Assembly (NCBI GenBank): GCA_903919185.1
Contig: CAIXHF010000054.1
Coordinates: 1 to 33,250 of the forward strand
Direction: 5' to 3'
Source: an uncultured Opitutia bacterium
GTDB lineage: Bacteria > Verrucomicrobiota > Verrucomicrobiia > Opitutales > UBA953
Length of the DNA: 33,250 nucleotides
This document shows positions 1 to 10,255 of this stretch, piece after piece. Below the pieces are notes generated by a model. It did no database searches. It saw nothing but the letters and a program-made list of their open reading frames with translations, and was not told the origin of the DNA. The first letter of the stretch is position 1. Each line of letters starts with the position of its first letter. The translations under genes were made by a program, and so were the position numbers.

Positions 1-6
1 GCAAAG

Positions 7-35
7 CGAAAGGACGCTTTTTAGGCGTCCTTTCG
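7..35. terminator. Hairpin downstream of ychF, possible terminator
   Basis: A perfect 11-bp inverted repeat (7-17 with 25-35) surrounds a 7-nt T-rich loop. It begins 34 bp past the ychF stop. Neither strand has a good T-run after the stem, so it may be a bidirectional or weak intrinsic terminator. The gene to the left lies outside the window. Confidence 0.6.
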
Positions 36-69
36 GTTAGTCTGACCGTCATTTAGGGGCATTTAGCCC

Positions 70-1179
70 TTAGTCCGTGAAGCGGAACAGGGCCACGTCG
101 CCGTCCTTAAAGAGGTAAGCTTTGCCTTCGAGACGGTAGCGGCCGGCATCGCGCGCGGCAGCGACCGAACCATACTTGGCGAGGTCTTCGTAGGAGACGA
201 CTTCAGCTTTCACGAAGCCTTTTTCAAAATCGGTGTGAATCACCCCGGCGCACTGCGGGGCGGTCATGCCGTGGCGGAAGGTCCAGGCGCGGACTTCCTT
301 TTCGCCCGCGGTGAAGTAGGTGGCCAAACCGAGCAGGTGGTAGGCACCGCGGATGAGCGAAGATACGCCCGAGTCAGTGACGCCGAGGGACTGCAGGAAC
401 TCGGTGGCTTCTCCTGGGGTGAGGTCGCACAGTTCGGCTTCAACTTGAGCACAGATCACGACGTGTTCGCAACCATGGCGCTTACCGATGAGGGCGGCGA
501 CGGCGACGACGTGGTGGTTCTTAGAGGGTTCAGCAAGGTCGGCTTCAGAGACGTTGCAGGCGAAGAGTACCTTCTTCGAGGAGAGCAGGTTGAAAGCCTT
601 GAGGCGATTGCGCTCATCGTCCGAGACTTCCATCGTCGAGGCCGGCTCGTTTTCGTTGAGGTGCTTGACGAGGCGGGAGAGGAGCTCGACGGCCGCGATG
701 GCTTCCTTATCCTGACTGCGCACCTTCTTCTGGTTGCGGTCCAACTGCTGTTCGGCCGACTGGATGTCAGCGAGGATGAGCTCGGTCTCGATCACACCGA
801 TATCGCGGATCGGGTCGACCTTACCCATGCTATGCACGATGTCATCGTTGTCGAAGCAGCGGACGACGTGAATGATGGCATCACACTCGCGGATATTGGA
901 AAGGAAGTCGTTACCCTTACCTTCGCCCTTAGAGGCGCCGGCGACGAGGCCGGCGATGTCGACGATGTCGATCGTGGCCGGGATGACGACTTTGGTGCCG
1001 GCAATAGCTTGCAGTTTCTGCATGCGTTCATCGGGGACGAGCACGACGCCGACATTTGGCTCAATCGTGCAGAACGGGTAATTGGCCGCCTCCGCCTTGC
1101 GGGAGCGGGTCAATGCGTTGAAAAGGGTGGACTTGCCGACGTTGGGAAGTCCGACGATACCTGCCTGGGTCTTTGCCAT
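70..1179 (-). CDS. ychF: YchF/Obg-like ribosome-associated ATPase
   Basis: This is a 369-residue TRAFAC-class P-loop protein of the YchF/OLA1 family, which binds ribosomes and usually hydrolyses ATP rather than GTP. The P-loop GLPNVGKST is at residues 10-18 and the G3 motif DIAG at 74-77. The G4 position reads NVSE (209-212) instead of NKxD, which is the family hallmark linked to relaxed base specificity. The C-terminus matches the TGS domain, including AGVIHTDFEKGF. The frame stays open upstream to 1281, but the start at 1179 (MAKTQAGIVG) matches the family N-terminus and the extra 34 residues look non-native. It lies 34 bp after the small lipoprotein on the same strand and is probably the last gene of the dnaG-rpoD unit. 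Length is close to the E. coli protein (363). Confidence 0.97.
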   Translation of the reverse strand: MAKTQAGIVGLPNVGKSTLFNALTRSRKAEAANYPFCTIEPNVGVVLVPDERMQKLQAIAGTKVVIPATIDIVDIAGLVAGASKGEGKGNDFLSNIRECDAIIHVVRCFDNDDIVHSMGKVDPIRDIGVIETELILADIQSAEQQLDRNQKKVRSQDKEAIAAVELLSRLVKHLNENEPASTMEVSDDERNRLKAFNLLSSKKVLFACNVSEADLAEPSKNHHVVAVAALIGKRHGCEHVVICAQVEAELCDLTPGEATEFLQSLGVTDSGVSSLIRGAYHLLGLATYFTAGEKEVRAWTFRHGMTAPQCAGVIHTDFEKGFVKAEVVSYEDLAKYGSVAAARDAGRYRLEGKAYLFKDGDVALFRFTD

Positions 1180-1213
1180 GGAAAGTGAAACGTGGGCAGG
1201 GTTGCCCCGGAGG

Positions 1214-1620
1214 TCAAGAGCCGGGAGGGGACGGCGGTAAGGCTTCGGCCTGCTGGCGTAAGGGACTCGAAGGCAGGACAATCTCTTCGTTGGCTCCGGG
1301 CTGTCCGCGCAGCACGACCGCGAGGGCCGCTAAGCCACGGATGTCGACAATCCTTAGGAGTGCCGTTGGTTTCAGGTCACGGGAACGGCTGACCACGAGT
1401 TCATCCTTCTTAAGCGAGAGCTCACTGGCCGTGCGCGATAGGAGCACTAATTGCGGACCAGACGCGGTGGGGTTTTGTCCTACGAAGCCCAGTCGAGGGT
1501 TGCGGCTTGCCCCCGGGGGGCGGGCGAATTCACCGCCTGATTCGACCATCGGCGGAGGGGTGGGCTGATCGACCGCGCAACCTACCAGCAGTAGGCTGGC
1601 GGCGATACCAGCGATGCGGC

Positions 1621-1624
<4 letters not shown>
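1214..1624 (-). CDS. Small putative lipoprotein translationally coupled to rpoD
   Basis: This 136-residue protein has a short hydrophobic N-terminus and a lipobox LLVGC with the candidate lipidated cysteine at residue 16, so it is predicted to be a membrane-anchored periplasmic lipoprotein. The start is GTG and overlaps the rpoD TGA in a GTGA arrangement, which suggests translational coupling. Residues 20-45 are rich in proline and glycine. Residues 46-115 alternate hydrophobic and charged residues and look beta-rich, loosely like small envelope proteins with a FlgT-C-like fold found in this phylum; that resemblance is tentative. No catalytic motif is visible. Its place between a sigma factor and ychF is odd for an envelope protein. 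Function unknown. Confidence 0.75.
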
Positions 1625-3819
<2,195 letters not shown>

Positions 3820-3824
3820 GGATG

Positions 3825-5690
3825 TTAGGAAAGGGAAGGAGGGGCCGTGTGGGCCTTGCGCAGGGCAATCTTTTGACCCTGCAAGGTGTTGAGCGTGGCA
3901 ACGTCTTCGCGAGGCGTGGAGGCAATCATCGAATCCAGTCGGCGGGTCTGCACTTGCAGCTGACGTTGGTGGAAGGCCTTCAGGATGCTGTTCGCCCGGA
4001 TCAGCAGTTCTTCGTGTTTGTCGGTGTCTACCTGAGGGACGGACGATAAGCGGGCGGCTTCATCGCGAAGGTCATCGTCCAGGGCATTAATCGCCTCGCG
4101 GACGCCTTGGAAGTGTCCGTGGACGGCTTCGTTCAGAAGGGCCATTAGGAGGCTGCCTCCGCGGCCGGCTTGATCAATCCATTCCAGCGGTAACGCTTGG
4201 GCGATTGGAAGGAAGAACGATTCATGCCGGAGAAGGAGCAATATCAGGTCTTCCTCGGAAGTTGTCAAGCCCCCCCCCTTGACAGGCGGGACCTCACTGG
4301 GTTCGACCCGGCCCAGCTGGGCGGCGGGGCGTTGGGCGGCGACTGTCGCCAAGTGGCGTTCGTAGGCCATGTGCATCTCGCGGATGCCGATCCCCGCGTG
4401 CCGCGCGGCTTCGTTGAGCGCTTCGCGGACAATCTCCTCGGCCCCGGCCTGCTCGACAATTGGAAACAGGGTTTCCAAGAGCGCGAGGCGTTGCGCGAGC
4501 GGCATGTTGCTGGCGCCCTCGGGAATAATCGACTGGACGCAGAACTGCATCGCACTCCGGGCGGTCGCCACCAGGGCCGGCCAAGCCTCAGCGGAATGTG
4601 TTGAGAAATAGTCATCCGGATCCTTGCCGCCAGGCAGCGAAAGAAAACGAATATCCAAGCCTTCCCGCAGGCCGATCGGCAGGAGTCGAAGCGCCGCCTT
4701 CTGGCCCGCGGCGTCGGAGTCGAGGAAGACGATGAGGCGTTGCGTGAAGCGGCGGAGCTGGGAGAGGTGTTCTTCCGTGACGGCCGTGCCTTGGGCGGCA
4801 ATCACGCCGGGGATACCCGCCGAGTGGCAGCGGATGGCGTCCAACTGCCCTTCGACGAGCACGAAGGGCTCTTCGCCTTTGCGGATCGTCCGGGCACGGT
4901 CGAGGTTGAAGACGGTGCGCGACTTTTTGAAGAGTTCGGTTTCCGGCGAGTTGACGTATTTGGCCTCACGGGAAGGGTCATCCTGCGGTGTGATATCAAG
5001 GGTGCGCGCGGTGAAGGCGATGACGCGGCCTTGGATGTCGCGGATCGGAATAACCAGCCGGCCACGGAAGCGGCAGCGCCAGCGGGCGGGGTCGGGTACG
5101 CGGTCGGTCCCGAAGAATAGTCCAGTCTGTGCCAAGGCTTCTTTGCTGTAGCCTTTCTTAAGGAGGCCAGGGATGAGCTTGGAGTCGTCGACGGGGGCGA
5201 AGCCGATGCCGAAGTCGTCGGCGACGGCGAGGTCGAAGCGACGCTTCTCCGTCCAGTAGTTCTTAATCCATTCTCCATGAACGGCGTCTTCAAGGAAGCA
5301 CCGGCGCCAGTAGTCGGTGACCAGCTCGTGGATCTCTAAGAGCTGTCCGCGCATCGAGCGCTCGGAACTGGTCTCGCCGCCGTTCTCGTACTCGAGCTGG
5401 AAGCCGAAGCGCATGGCCACCCGTTCGATGGACTCGGGGAAGTCGAGGCCCTCGCGGGTCATGACTAACTTAAAGGCGTCGCCGCCTTGTTGGGTACTGA
5501 AGCAGTACCAGAGCCCAGTATCAGGGTTGACCTTAAAGGAGGGGCTTTTCTCAGATTTGAAAGGGCTCAGACCCCACCAGTCGCGTCCCCGCTGCTTCAT
5601 CTGGGTATAGTCGCCCGCCAACGCGACGATGTCCGCCCTTTGGCGAAGGTCGTCGATGGATCTGCGGGAAATTCGGGCCACGGCTGTCAA
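3825..5690 (-). CDS. dnaG: DNA primase DnaG with degenerate zinc ribbon
   Basis: DnaG makes the RNA primers for DNA replication. The N-terminal CHC2-type domain (residues 1-105), the central RNA polymerase core ([12 protein letters not shown] and following) and the TOPRIM site are recognisable: E280 in VEG and D324-S-D326. A C-terminal helicase-binding region follows from about 475. The zinc ribbon is abnormal. The positions equal to E. coli C40, H43, C61 and C64 read S42, K45, C63 and T66, so only one ligand remains. The longest frame begins with TTG at 5690. A GTG three codons later (5681) gives [12 protein letters not shown], which fits the usual DnaG N-terminus better, so the true start may be there. 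The total of 621 residues is normal. It directly precedes rpoD. Confidence 0.95.
   Translation of the reverse strand: MTAVARISRRSIDDLRQRADIVALAGDYTQMKQRGRDWWGLSPFKSEKSPSFKVNPDTGLWYCFSTQQGGDAFKLVMTREGLDFPESIERVAMRFGFQLEYENGGETSSERSMRGQLLEIHELVTDYWRRCFLEDAVHGEWIKNYWTEKRRFDLAVADDFGIGFAPVDDSKLIPGLLKKGYSKEALAQTGLFFGTDRVPDPARWRCRFRGRLVIPIRDIQGRVIAFTARTLDITPQDDPSREAKYVNSPETELFKKSRTVFNLDRARTIRKGEEPFVLVEGQLDAIRCHSAGIPGVIAAQGTAVTEEHLSQLRRFTQRLIVFLDSDAAGQKAALRLLPIGLREGLDIRFLSLPGGKDPDDYFSTHSAEAWPALVATARSAMQFCVQSIIPEGASNMPLAQRLALLETLFPIVEQAGAEEIVREALNEAARHAGIGIREMHMAYERHLATVAAQRPAAQLGRVEPSEVPPVKGGGLTTSEEDLILLLLRHESFFLPIAQALPLEWIDQAGRGGSLLMALLNEAVHGHFQGVREAINALDDDLRDEAARLSSVPQVDTDKHEELLIRANSILKAFHQRQLQVQTRRLDSMIASTPREDVATLNTLQGQKIALRKAHTAPPSLS
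4263..4284 (-). other. G9 tract inside a 7-bp inverted repeat within dnaG
   Basis: The coding strand of dnaG reads TGTCAAG, then a run that completes nine consecutive G, then CTTGACA. The arms can form a 7-bp stem with an all-G loop. The tract encodes K-G-G-G near residues 471-474, at the junction between the catalytic core and the C-terminal helicase-binding domain. Skipping one G gives a stop at once (GCT TGA). Adding one G gives about 14 foreign residues and then TGA. Confidence 0.8.
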
Positions 5691-5808
5691 GGGGTGCGTG
5701 TCAAGCGGGGCTCGGCAACCTCATTTAGTTCCCATTCCGCCGCGTAAGTTCCCACTTAGGGGTGCCTAAGGGGGTTAATCTGTCAAGGGGTGGAGGGAAA
5801 ATCCCTAC
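5691..5808. promoter_or_regulatory. dnaG upstream region with direct repeats and a hairpin
   Basis: This 118-bp gap separates the TPR lipoprotein from dnaG, both on the minus strand. Two copies of AGTTCCCA lie exactly 20 bp apart (5727-5734 and 5747-5754). An imperfect hairpin (5751-5774) has a core stem CTTAGG/CCTAAG around a 4-nt loop. A minus-strand TTGACA is present at 5781-5786, but I see no convincing -10 hexamer at the right spacing. The promoter and operator role is inferred. Confidence 0.4.
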
Positions 5809-6414
5809 TTAACACTCGTCGCAGAGCTTGTGGCGGATGTCTTTCGCCTCTTGGCGGCACTGGGTGGCCTCGACCGCCCGGCCCTGGGCTTCGAGGGCCT
5901 CGGCCAGGTTGGTCAGAATAGTGGCGGCCTCGCGGCTCCCGCGGGTGTGTAGGCGGTATTCCGTGGCTAAGAGCTTCCGCTGGATGCGTTCGGCCTCGGG
6001 GGCGTTACCCTGACGCAGTTCCACGCTGGCTAAAATGCTCCAGAGGCCGGCCACGTCTTCGTGGTCGGGGCCGAGCCGAACCATCTCGCAGGTCAGGGCT
6101 TCACGGTAGCAACGGATTGCCCTGGGTAAATGGCGCAGGCGGTAGTAGCAGCCGGCTAATTGCGTCAGGCCATTGGCGTAGTCCGCTGGGTCACGGGCGG
6201 GGTCGGCGGCCAGCGCGGCGAGGTAATCTTCATACCCCTTTGCCGCGGACACAAAATCACCAGCACTACTGGCCGCCCGGGCGGTGGCTTCAATCTGCAA
6301 GGCTTCCTTGGCCCTTTCGGAGGGCGGGGGAGTAGTCAGGCCTGGTGAAGGGTCGCCGGGAGTGCAGGCGACGAGTAGCGCGAGGCAGCTGGCTGATAAA
6401 ACTACACGAAACAT
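5809..6414 (-). CDS. TPR-containing putative lipoprotein
   Basis: This 201-residue protein begins with a signal peptide ending in the lipobox LLVAC (candidate cysteine 17), so a membrane-anchored periplasmic location is likely. The mature part is alpha-helical, with tetratricopeptide-like repeats from about residue 45 to 195. Examples are the segment with AGDFVSAAKGYEDYLAAL, the segment with CYYRLRHLPRAIRCYREAL, and a third with ILTNLAEALEAQGRAVEATQ. The pattern resembles kinesin-light-chain type TPRs (GPDHEDVA). Such repeats act as protein-binding scaffolds; no partner can be named. The protein ends with a CDEC motif. It is on the same strand as dnaG, 118 bp upstream, and could be part of that unit or separate. 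No catalytic residues are apparent. Confidence 0.85.
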   Translation of the reverse strand: MFRVVLSASCLALLVACTPGDPSPGLTTPPPSERAKEALQIEATARAASSAGDFVSAAKGYEDYLAALAADPARDPADYANGLTQLAGCYYRLRHLPRAIRCYREALTCEMVRLGPDHEDVAGLWSILASVELRQGNAPEAERIQRKLLATEYRLHTRGSREAATILTNLAEALEAQGRAVEATQCRQEAKDIRHKLCDEC

Positions 6415-6609
6415 AAGGTGAGGCCGTGAGGGTGGCCTCGGATCAGCGGGTCGGCAATGTTCATGTTTGCGACAGCATTGTTTCGAATGTTACGCCGGCG
6501 GATTGGTTAATGGCATTTATGACAAAAGTTAAGGTTAGGTGTATGACACGTCCGTCACCCTCCTGCCATTAAACCTTAAAGAAGGTATAGGAAGATAGTC
6601 GCCTTCTCC
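6415..6609. promoter_or_regulatory. Divergent intergenic region between TPR lipoprotein and autotransporter
   Basis: These 195 bp must contain start signals for both flanking genes. A 6-bp stem (GAGGCC at 6420-6425 with GGCCTC at 6434-6439) lies 5 nt upstream of the TPR lipoprotein start and could fold in its leader. The right half is AT-richer than the surroundings, as expected for a promoter, but I cannot assign clear -35 and -10 boxes. No small ORF is convincing. Confidence 0.35.
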
Positions 6610-9600
6610 ATGCACCACCTATCCCGATCCTTCCTCCTCGCCGCGGCCTGCTCGGTCACGGCTTTCGCTCAGCAGTATACTGGTCCTTCGGCCTCACAGT
6701 CGCCGATTGCCACGGTGACGTCCCCGAACTGGACGCTCACGTCTTTACTTTCTACGGGTGATAGCGTCCCGGGTTTTTCGGCGGGCACGTCTTACGTCAT
6801 GGGCGGGGTTCCTGATGGCCTCGGTGCGTATGACAACGGCGATGGCACATTCACGATGCTATCGAACCATGAACTTTATGATACCTGGGGTGTAACGCGT
6901 GTCGGCGGTTCCAAGGGGGCCTATGTTTCAAAGTACGTCATCAATAAGACGACGCTCGCGGTGGTTTCGGCGGGCGACTTCCTGACCTCGAATAGCAACC
7001 TCTATCTCTGGAATCAGGCAGGTTCGAATTGGACTTCGGGCGCCAGCTATGCGATGTGGCGCCTGTGCTCGGCTGATTTGGCTCCCCTCAGTGCTTTCTA
7101 TAACGCGACCACTGGCAATGGCTACAATGGCCGTATCTTTCTGAACGGTGAAGAGGGGGCTGCCGCTTCGACGGCCAATAATCCACTGGGTTCGCGAGGT
7201 TTTGCCTGGATCGCTACGGGTGCTGAAGCGGGCCGTGTCTACGAACTGCCGCACCTCGGTCGCTTCGCCGTTGAGAACCTGCTGGCTAATCCCTTCCTGC
7301 CATCAACGTCGAATCAAACGATCGTGGCCGGCAACAGCGACACCTCGCCCCAAGGCCAAGTCTATCTCTATATCGGAACCAAGCAGTCGACGGGCAACGC
7401 CATCGAGAAGGCAGGTTTGACTAATGGTACGCTCTACGGCGTCAAAGTGACTTCTGCAACTGGTTACACCGGGGCCGTGGCCAACGAACTCGCAACCGGC
7501 ATTAACGGTAATTTCATCCTAGTCTCGAAGACCGATGGGACGAACGCTGGCGCCACTCCCATCTGGACCACCTCGACGACTGCCTCCGGTCTCGTGACGA
7601 ACGCCGGTTCGGCGGGTATAACAGGCTTCGCTCGTCCAGAGGATGGTGCCTGGCTGAATGCCACGACCTACCTGTTCAATACGACTGGCTCTACTCCCTC
7701 TGGCGGTACCAGCCAGACCGCGGCGAAGGTCTATAAGTTATCCTTCGCCAATGCTGCCGATTACACGGTTGGTGGCACGGTCTCTGTCCTGGTAGATAGC
7801 TCCCGCCTTAAGGGCAAGGATGGTTCGGCGGCCTGGATGTTCGATAACCTTGCGGTTGGTCGCGATGGCTTGGTTTACATTAACGAAGACCCCGGCTTGA
7901 ATCAGTATGTCGCCAAGACTTGGGTTGTTGACCCGACCGCCGCTGATCCTAGCGCTTCGGCTCTTCAGGTCATGGAGCTTGATCGGGCCCGCTTCCTCGG
8001 AACGGTGAATGCCACCATCACCTCAGGCGCCAGCGGCACCAACGCCCTCGTTCTTTCCAGCGTCGCCGGACTGTCCGTTGGCCAAGTCGTCGGCGGCAAG
8101 GGTATCCCAGATAACACGCGCATCGTTGGCATCAATACACTGACCAACACGGTGACTTTAAGCGCCAACCTCACGGCGGCTTCTTCCGGCTTCTTCAGCG
8201 CTGGCGCCGACTTCCGCACATGGGACGAAGAGTTCACGGGTATCGTGGACGTGTCCGACATTTGGAACGACGGGACGAAGTACTTCCTGGTCGCTATGCA
8301 GGACCATAAACTCACCGCTGGCACCGACACGTACGGCACGGTCGAAGGCGGTCAGTTCATTCTAATGCGTAATGTAAGTTCGGCTGCGGTTCTCGCGGGC
8401 GGCGTCTATAACATGAACGGCTCAACGCTGGCCGGTGCCGGCGTGACCATCACTGCCCCCATCGTATTGAACGGAACGGGCGGCGTGTTCGATATGACCG
8501 GGACTAACACTATCTCCAGCGTTATCGGGGGTTCAGGTCAACTTTGGAAGATGGGTGCGGGCGAACTCATTCTGTCCGCTGCCAACACCTACACCGGCAA
8601 TACAAACGTTTCCGCCGGCATCCTGACCGTTGACGGCACCATCCTTTCGCCAACAACCTCGGTCTACTACGGCGCCACGCTCAAGGGCCATGGTACGATT
8701 CGCGGTGACGTGAAGAACTACGGTACCGTCGCTCCGGGTAATTCCCCTGGCGTACTCACCGTCACGGGCAACTACACGGAGAATGGCGTCCTTGCCATTG
8801 AGATCGCCGGCACCTCCGGTGCTGGCAGCCTCACTGGCCACGACCAGCTCGTGGTCGGCGGTACTTTCAATGCGATCGGGTCCAGCTCAAATCCGGCCAG
8901 TACGGGTTCGACCTTGAGTATCGTCAAGTATACTGGCTTTGACCCGCTGCGTACGCAAAGCTTCAAGGTCATCGCGGCCGCCAATTACGCGGGTGGCTTT
9001 GCAGTCCTCGATCGCAATACCCAGTCGACGCAGCTCTTTTACCAGCCGACCACCGGTACGCTCTTCGGCACGGGCCTGACGGAAACGCAGACCTTCGCGG
9101 ATTATGACACCGCGGTTGCCAATCGCGTCGCAGTCGGTGCGGCACTTTGGGCCGATGGCGTGACCAATGGCACGGTAATCAAGAACGGTGCTGGTTCGAC
9201 GACCTCGACCGCTAAGGCCTTCTTGGCCGCGACTGACGTCGGCAACGCTGCCGCTGGGGTTCTCTTGGCCGCTGACGTAGGCGCCGCCTTGGATGCACTC
9301 TCGCCTGAGTCGTATGGCACGGTCGCCCTGATGGGTGCTCGTAATGCCCACTCCCTCGCTCGCTCCTTGCTCGCGGCGGCTCCTTCGGGCGATGCTTGGA
9401 CCTATCAGCTCGGCTATGATGCCTCCAAGGCCACTGCTACTGCTTCGCCGACCAGCCTGAACGGGGAGTACGACGTCAACTCCAGCTACGTGCTCGCCAC
9501 TCGTGGTCTGGGGCAGAATAGCAAGGTCTCCATCATGCTCTCGACCGACCATGGTAACGTGGCTGCCAGCGGCTTCGCCTCCAAGATGACTGGTCAGGCT

Positions 9601-10182
9601 TTGGGCTTGGGCTTCGGCACTGACTTCGGCGGTGCGCGACTTGATCTCGGCTTCACCTCGGGTGTGGAGAAGGTCTCTGGTGTCCGTTCGGGACAGACTT
9701 TCACCGATGCCAACCTGAGCACTTCCTCGTTGATGGCTCGCCTATCCATGGCGCCGATGGCGGGCTTCACGCCTTTCATTGGCCTCAGCCACAGCAGTGG
9801 CACGATGGGCTCGTTTGCTGAAGTGGGTACGGGGGCCAACCTGAACGTGACCTCGTTTGCTAACAACATGAACTTGGCCGAAATCGGTGCCGAGTACTCT
9901 TACAAGTTGTCCGATAAGCTTACGTTGGGGCTCTCGGCCGCTTACGAGCACGACCTAGATACCGGTGTGAATAGCATCACCTCCAGTTTCGCGGATGCTG
10001 CCACGCCGACGGCCTTCACCGTCAATTCCTATGGTTTGGGTAAGGATCAGTTCCGTGGTGGCCTGAACCTCAAGGTTAGCTTGAGCGAATCCAGCTCTGC
10101 TGGTTTCTCTTACGAGATGCGTTCGGGTAGCGGTGTTAAGTCCGCCTCCGACCTCAAGCTGAATTACACCTGCCGCTTCTAA
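6610..10182 (+). CDS. Autotransporter with PhoX/DUF839-like passenger
   Basis: This 1190-residue protein starts with a Sec signal peptide (residues 1-20, ending AFA). Residues about 25-590 resemble PhoX/DUF839 beta-propeller proteins, with the motifs SNHELYDTWG, FLNGEEG, RPEDGAW, DNLAVGRDGLVYINEDPG and a late DEEFTGIVDVSDI. PhoX enzymes are calcium- and iron-dependent phosphatases, but I have not confirmed every metal ligand here. About 465-533 is an inserted module of the GKGIPDNTRI type. Residues 595-745 form a right-handed-helix-like stalk with a PATR repeat (MGAGELILSAANTYTGNTNV). The C-terminal part from about 910 is a type V autotransporter barrel rich in alternating aromatic and small residues, and it ends in phenylalanine. 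The passenger is probably displayed on or released from the outer membrane. The gene stands alone, with a strong terminator after it. Confidence 0.85.
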   Translation: MHHLSRSFLLAAACSVTAFAQQYTGPSASQSPIATVTSPNWTLTSLLSTGDSVPGFSAGTSYVMGGVPDGLGAYDNGDGTFTMLSNHELYDTWGVTRVGGSKGAYVSKYVINKTTLAVVSAGDFLTSNSNLYLWNQAGSNWTSGASYAMWRLCSADLAPLSAFYNATTGNGYNGRIFLNGEEGAAASTANNPLGSRGFAWIATGAEAGRVYELPHLGRFAVENLLANPFLPSTSNQTIVAGNSDTSPQGQVYLYIGTKQSTGNAIEKAGLTNGTLYGVKVTSATGYTGAVANELATGINGNFILVSKTDGTNAGATPIWTTSTTASGLVTNAGSAGITGFARPEDGAWLNATTYLFNTTGSTPSGGTSQTAAKVYKLSFANAADYTVGGTVSVLVDSSRLKGKDGSAAWMFDNLAVGRDGLVYINEDPGLNQYVAKTWVVDPTAADPSASALQVMELDRARFLGTVNATITSGASGTNALVLSSVAGLSVGQVVGGKGIPDNTRIVGINTLTNTVTLSANLTAASSGFFSAGADFRTWDEEFTGIVDVSDIWNDGTKYFLVAMQDHKLTAGTDTYGTVEGGQFILMRNVSSAAVLAGGVYNMNGSTLAGAGVTITAPIVLNGTGGVFDMTGTNTISSVIGGSGQLWKMGAGELILSAANTYTGNTNVSAGILTVDGTILSPTTSVYYGATLKGHGTIRGDVKNYGTVAPGNSPGVLTVTGNYTENGVLAIEIAGTSGAGSLTGHDQLVVGGTFNAIGSSSNPASTGSTLSIVKYTGFDPLRTQSFKVIAAANYAGGFAVLDRNTQSTQLFYQPTTGTLFGTGLTETQTFADYDTAVANRVAVGAALWADGVTNGTVIKNGAGSTTSTAKAFLAATDVGNAAAGVLLAADVGAALDALSPESYGTVALMGARNAHSLARSLLAAAPSGDAWTYQLGYDASKATATASPTSLNGEYDVNSSYVLATRGLGQNSKVSIMLSTDHGNVAASGFASKMTGQALGLGFGTDFGGARLDLGFTSGVEKVSGVRSGQTFTDANLSTSSLMARLSMAPMAGFTPFIGLSHSSGTMGSFAEVGTGANLNVTSFANNMNLAEIGAEYSYKLSDKLTLGLSAAYEHDLDTGVNSITSSFADAATPTAFTVNSYGLGKDQFRGGLNLKVSLSESSSAGFSYEMRSGSGVKSASDLKLNYTCRF

Positions 10183-10202
10183 GCCCTGACAGGATAAATG
10201 AC

Positions 10203-10235
10203 GAAGGCCGCCCATTCGGGCGGCCTTCTTGTTTT
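10203..10235 (+). terminator. Intrinsic terminator of the autotransporter gene
   Basis: A perfect 11-bp GC-rich stem (10203-10213 with 10218-10228) has a 4-nt loop and is followed by TTGTTTT on the plus strand. It begins 20 bp after the autotransporter stop. The minus strand has no matching T-run, so it serves the plus-strand gene. Confidence 0.9.
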
Positions 10236-10255
10236 AAGGGGGCAGGGGTGCGGAC

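Noticed and set aside
235-1188. Long plus-strand ORF (317 codons) opposite ychF
   Set aside because: It mirrors the ychF codon pattern in a GC-rich gene, has no recognisable motif, and the minus-strand frame encodes a clear YchF.
1180-1281. N-terminal extension of YchF to 1281
   Set aside because: The extra 34 residues are unlike any YchF N-terminus and run back into the lipoprotein gene; MAKTQAGIVG at 1179 is the family start.
4265-4801. Separate 178-codon minus-strand gene inside dnaG
   Set aside because: It is an alternative frame of dnaG that ends just after the G9 tract; useful only as evidence of what a frameshift would do.
5781-5786. TTGACA as the dnaG -35 box
   Set aside because: No acceptable -10 hexamer lies 16-18 bp downstream on the minus strand, so it is noted only as a possible element.
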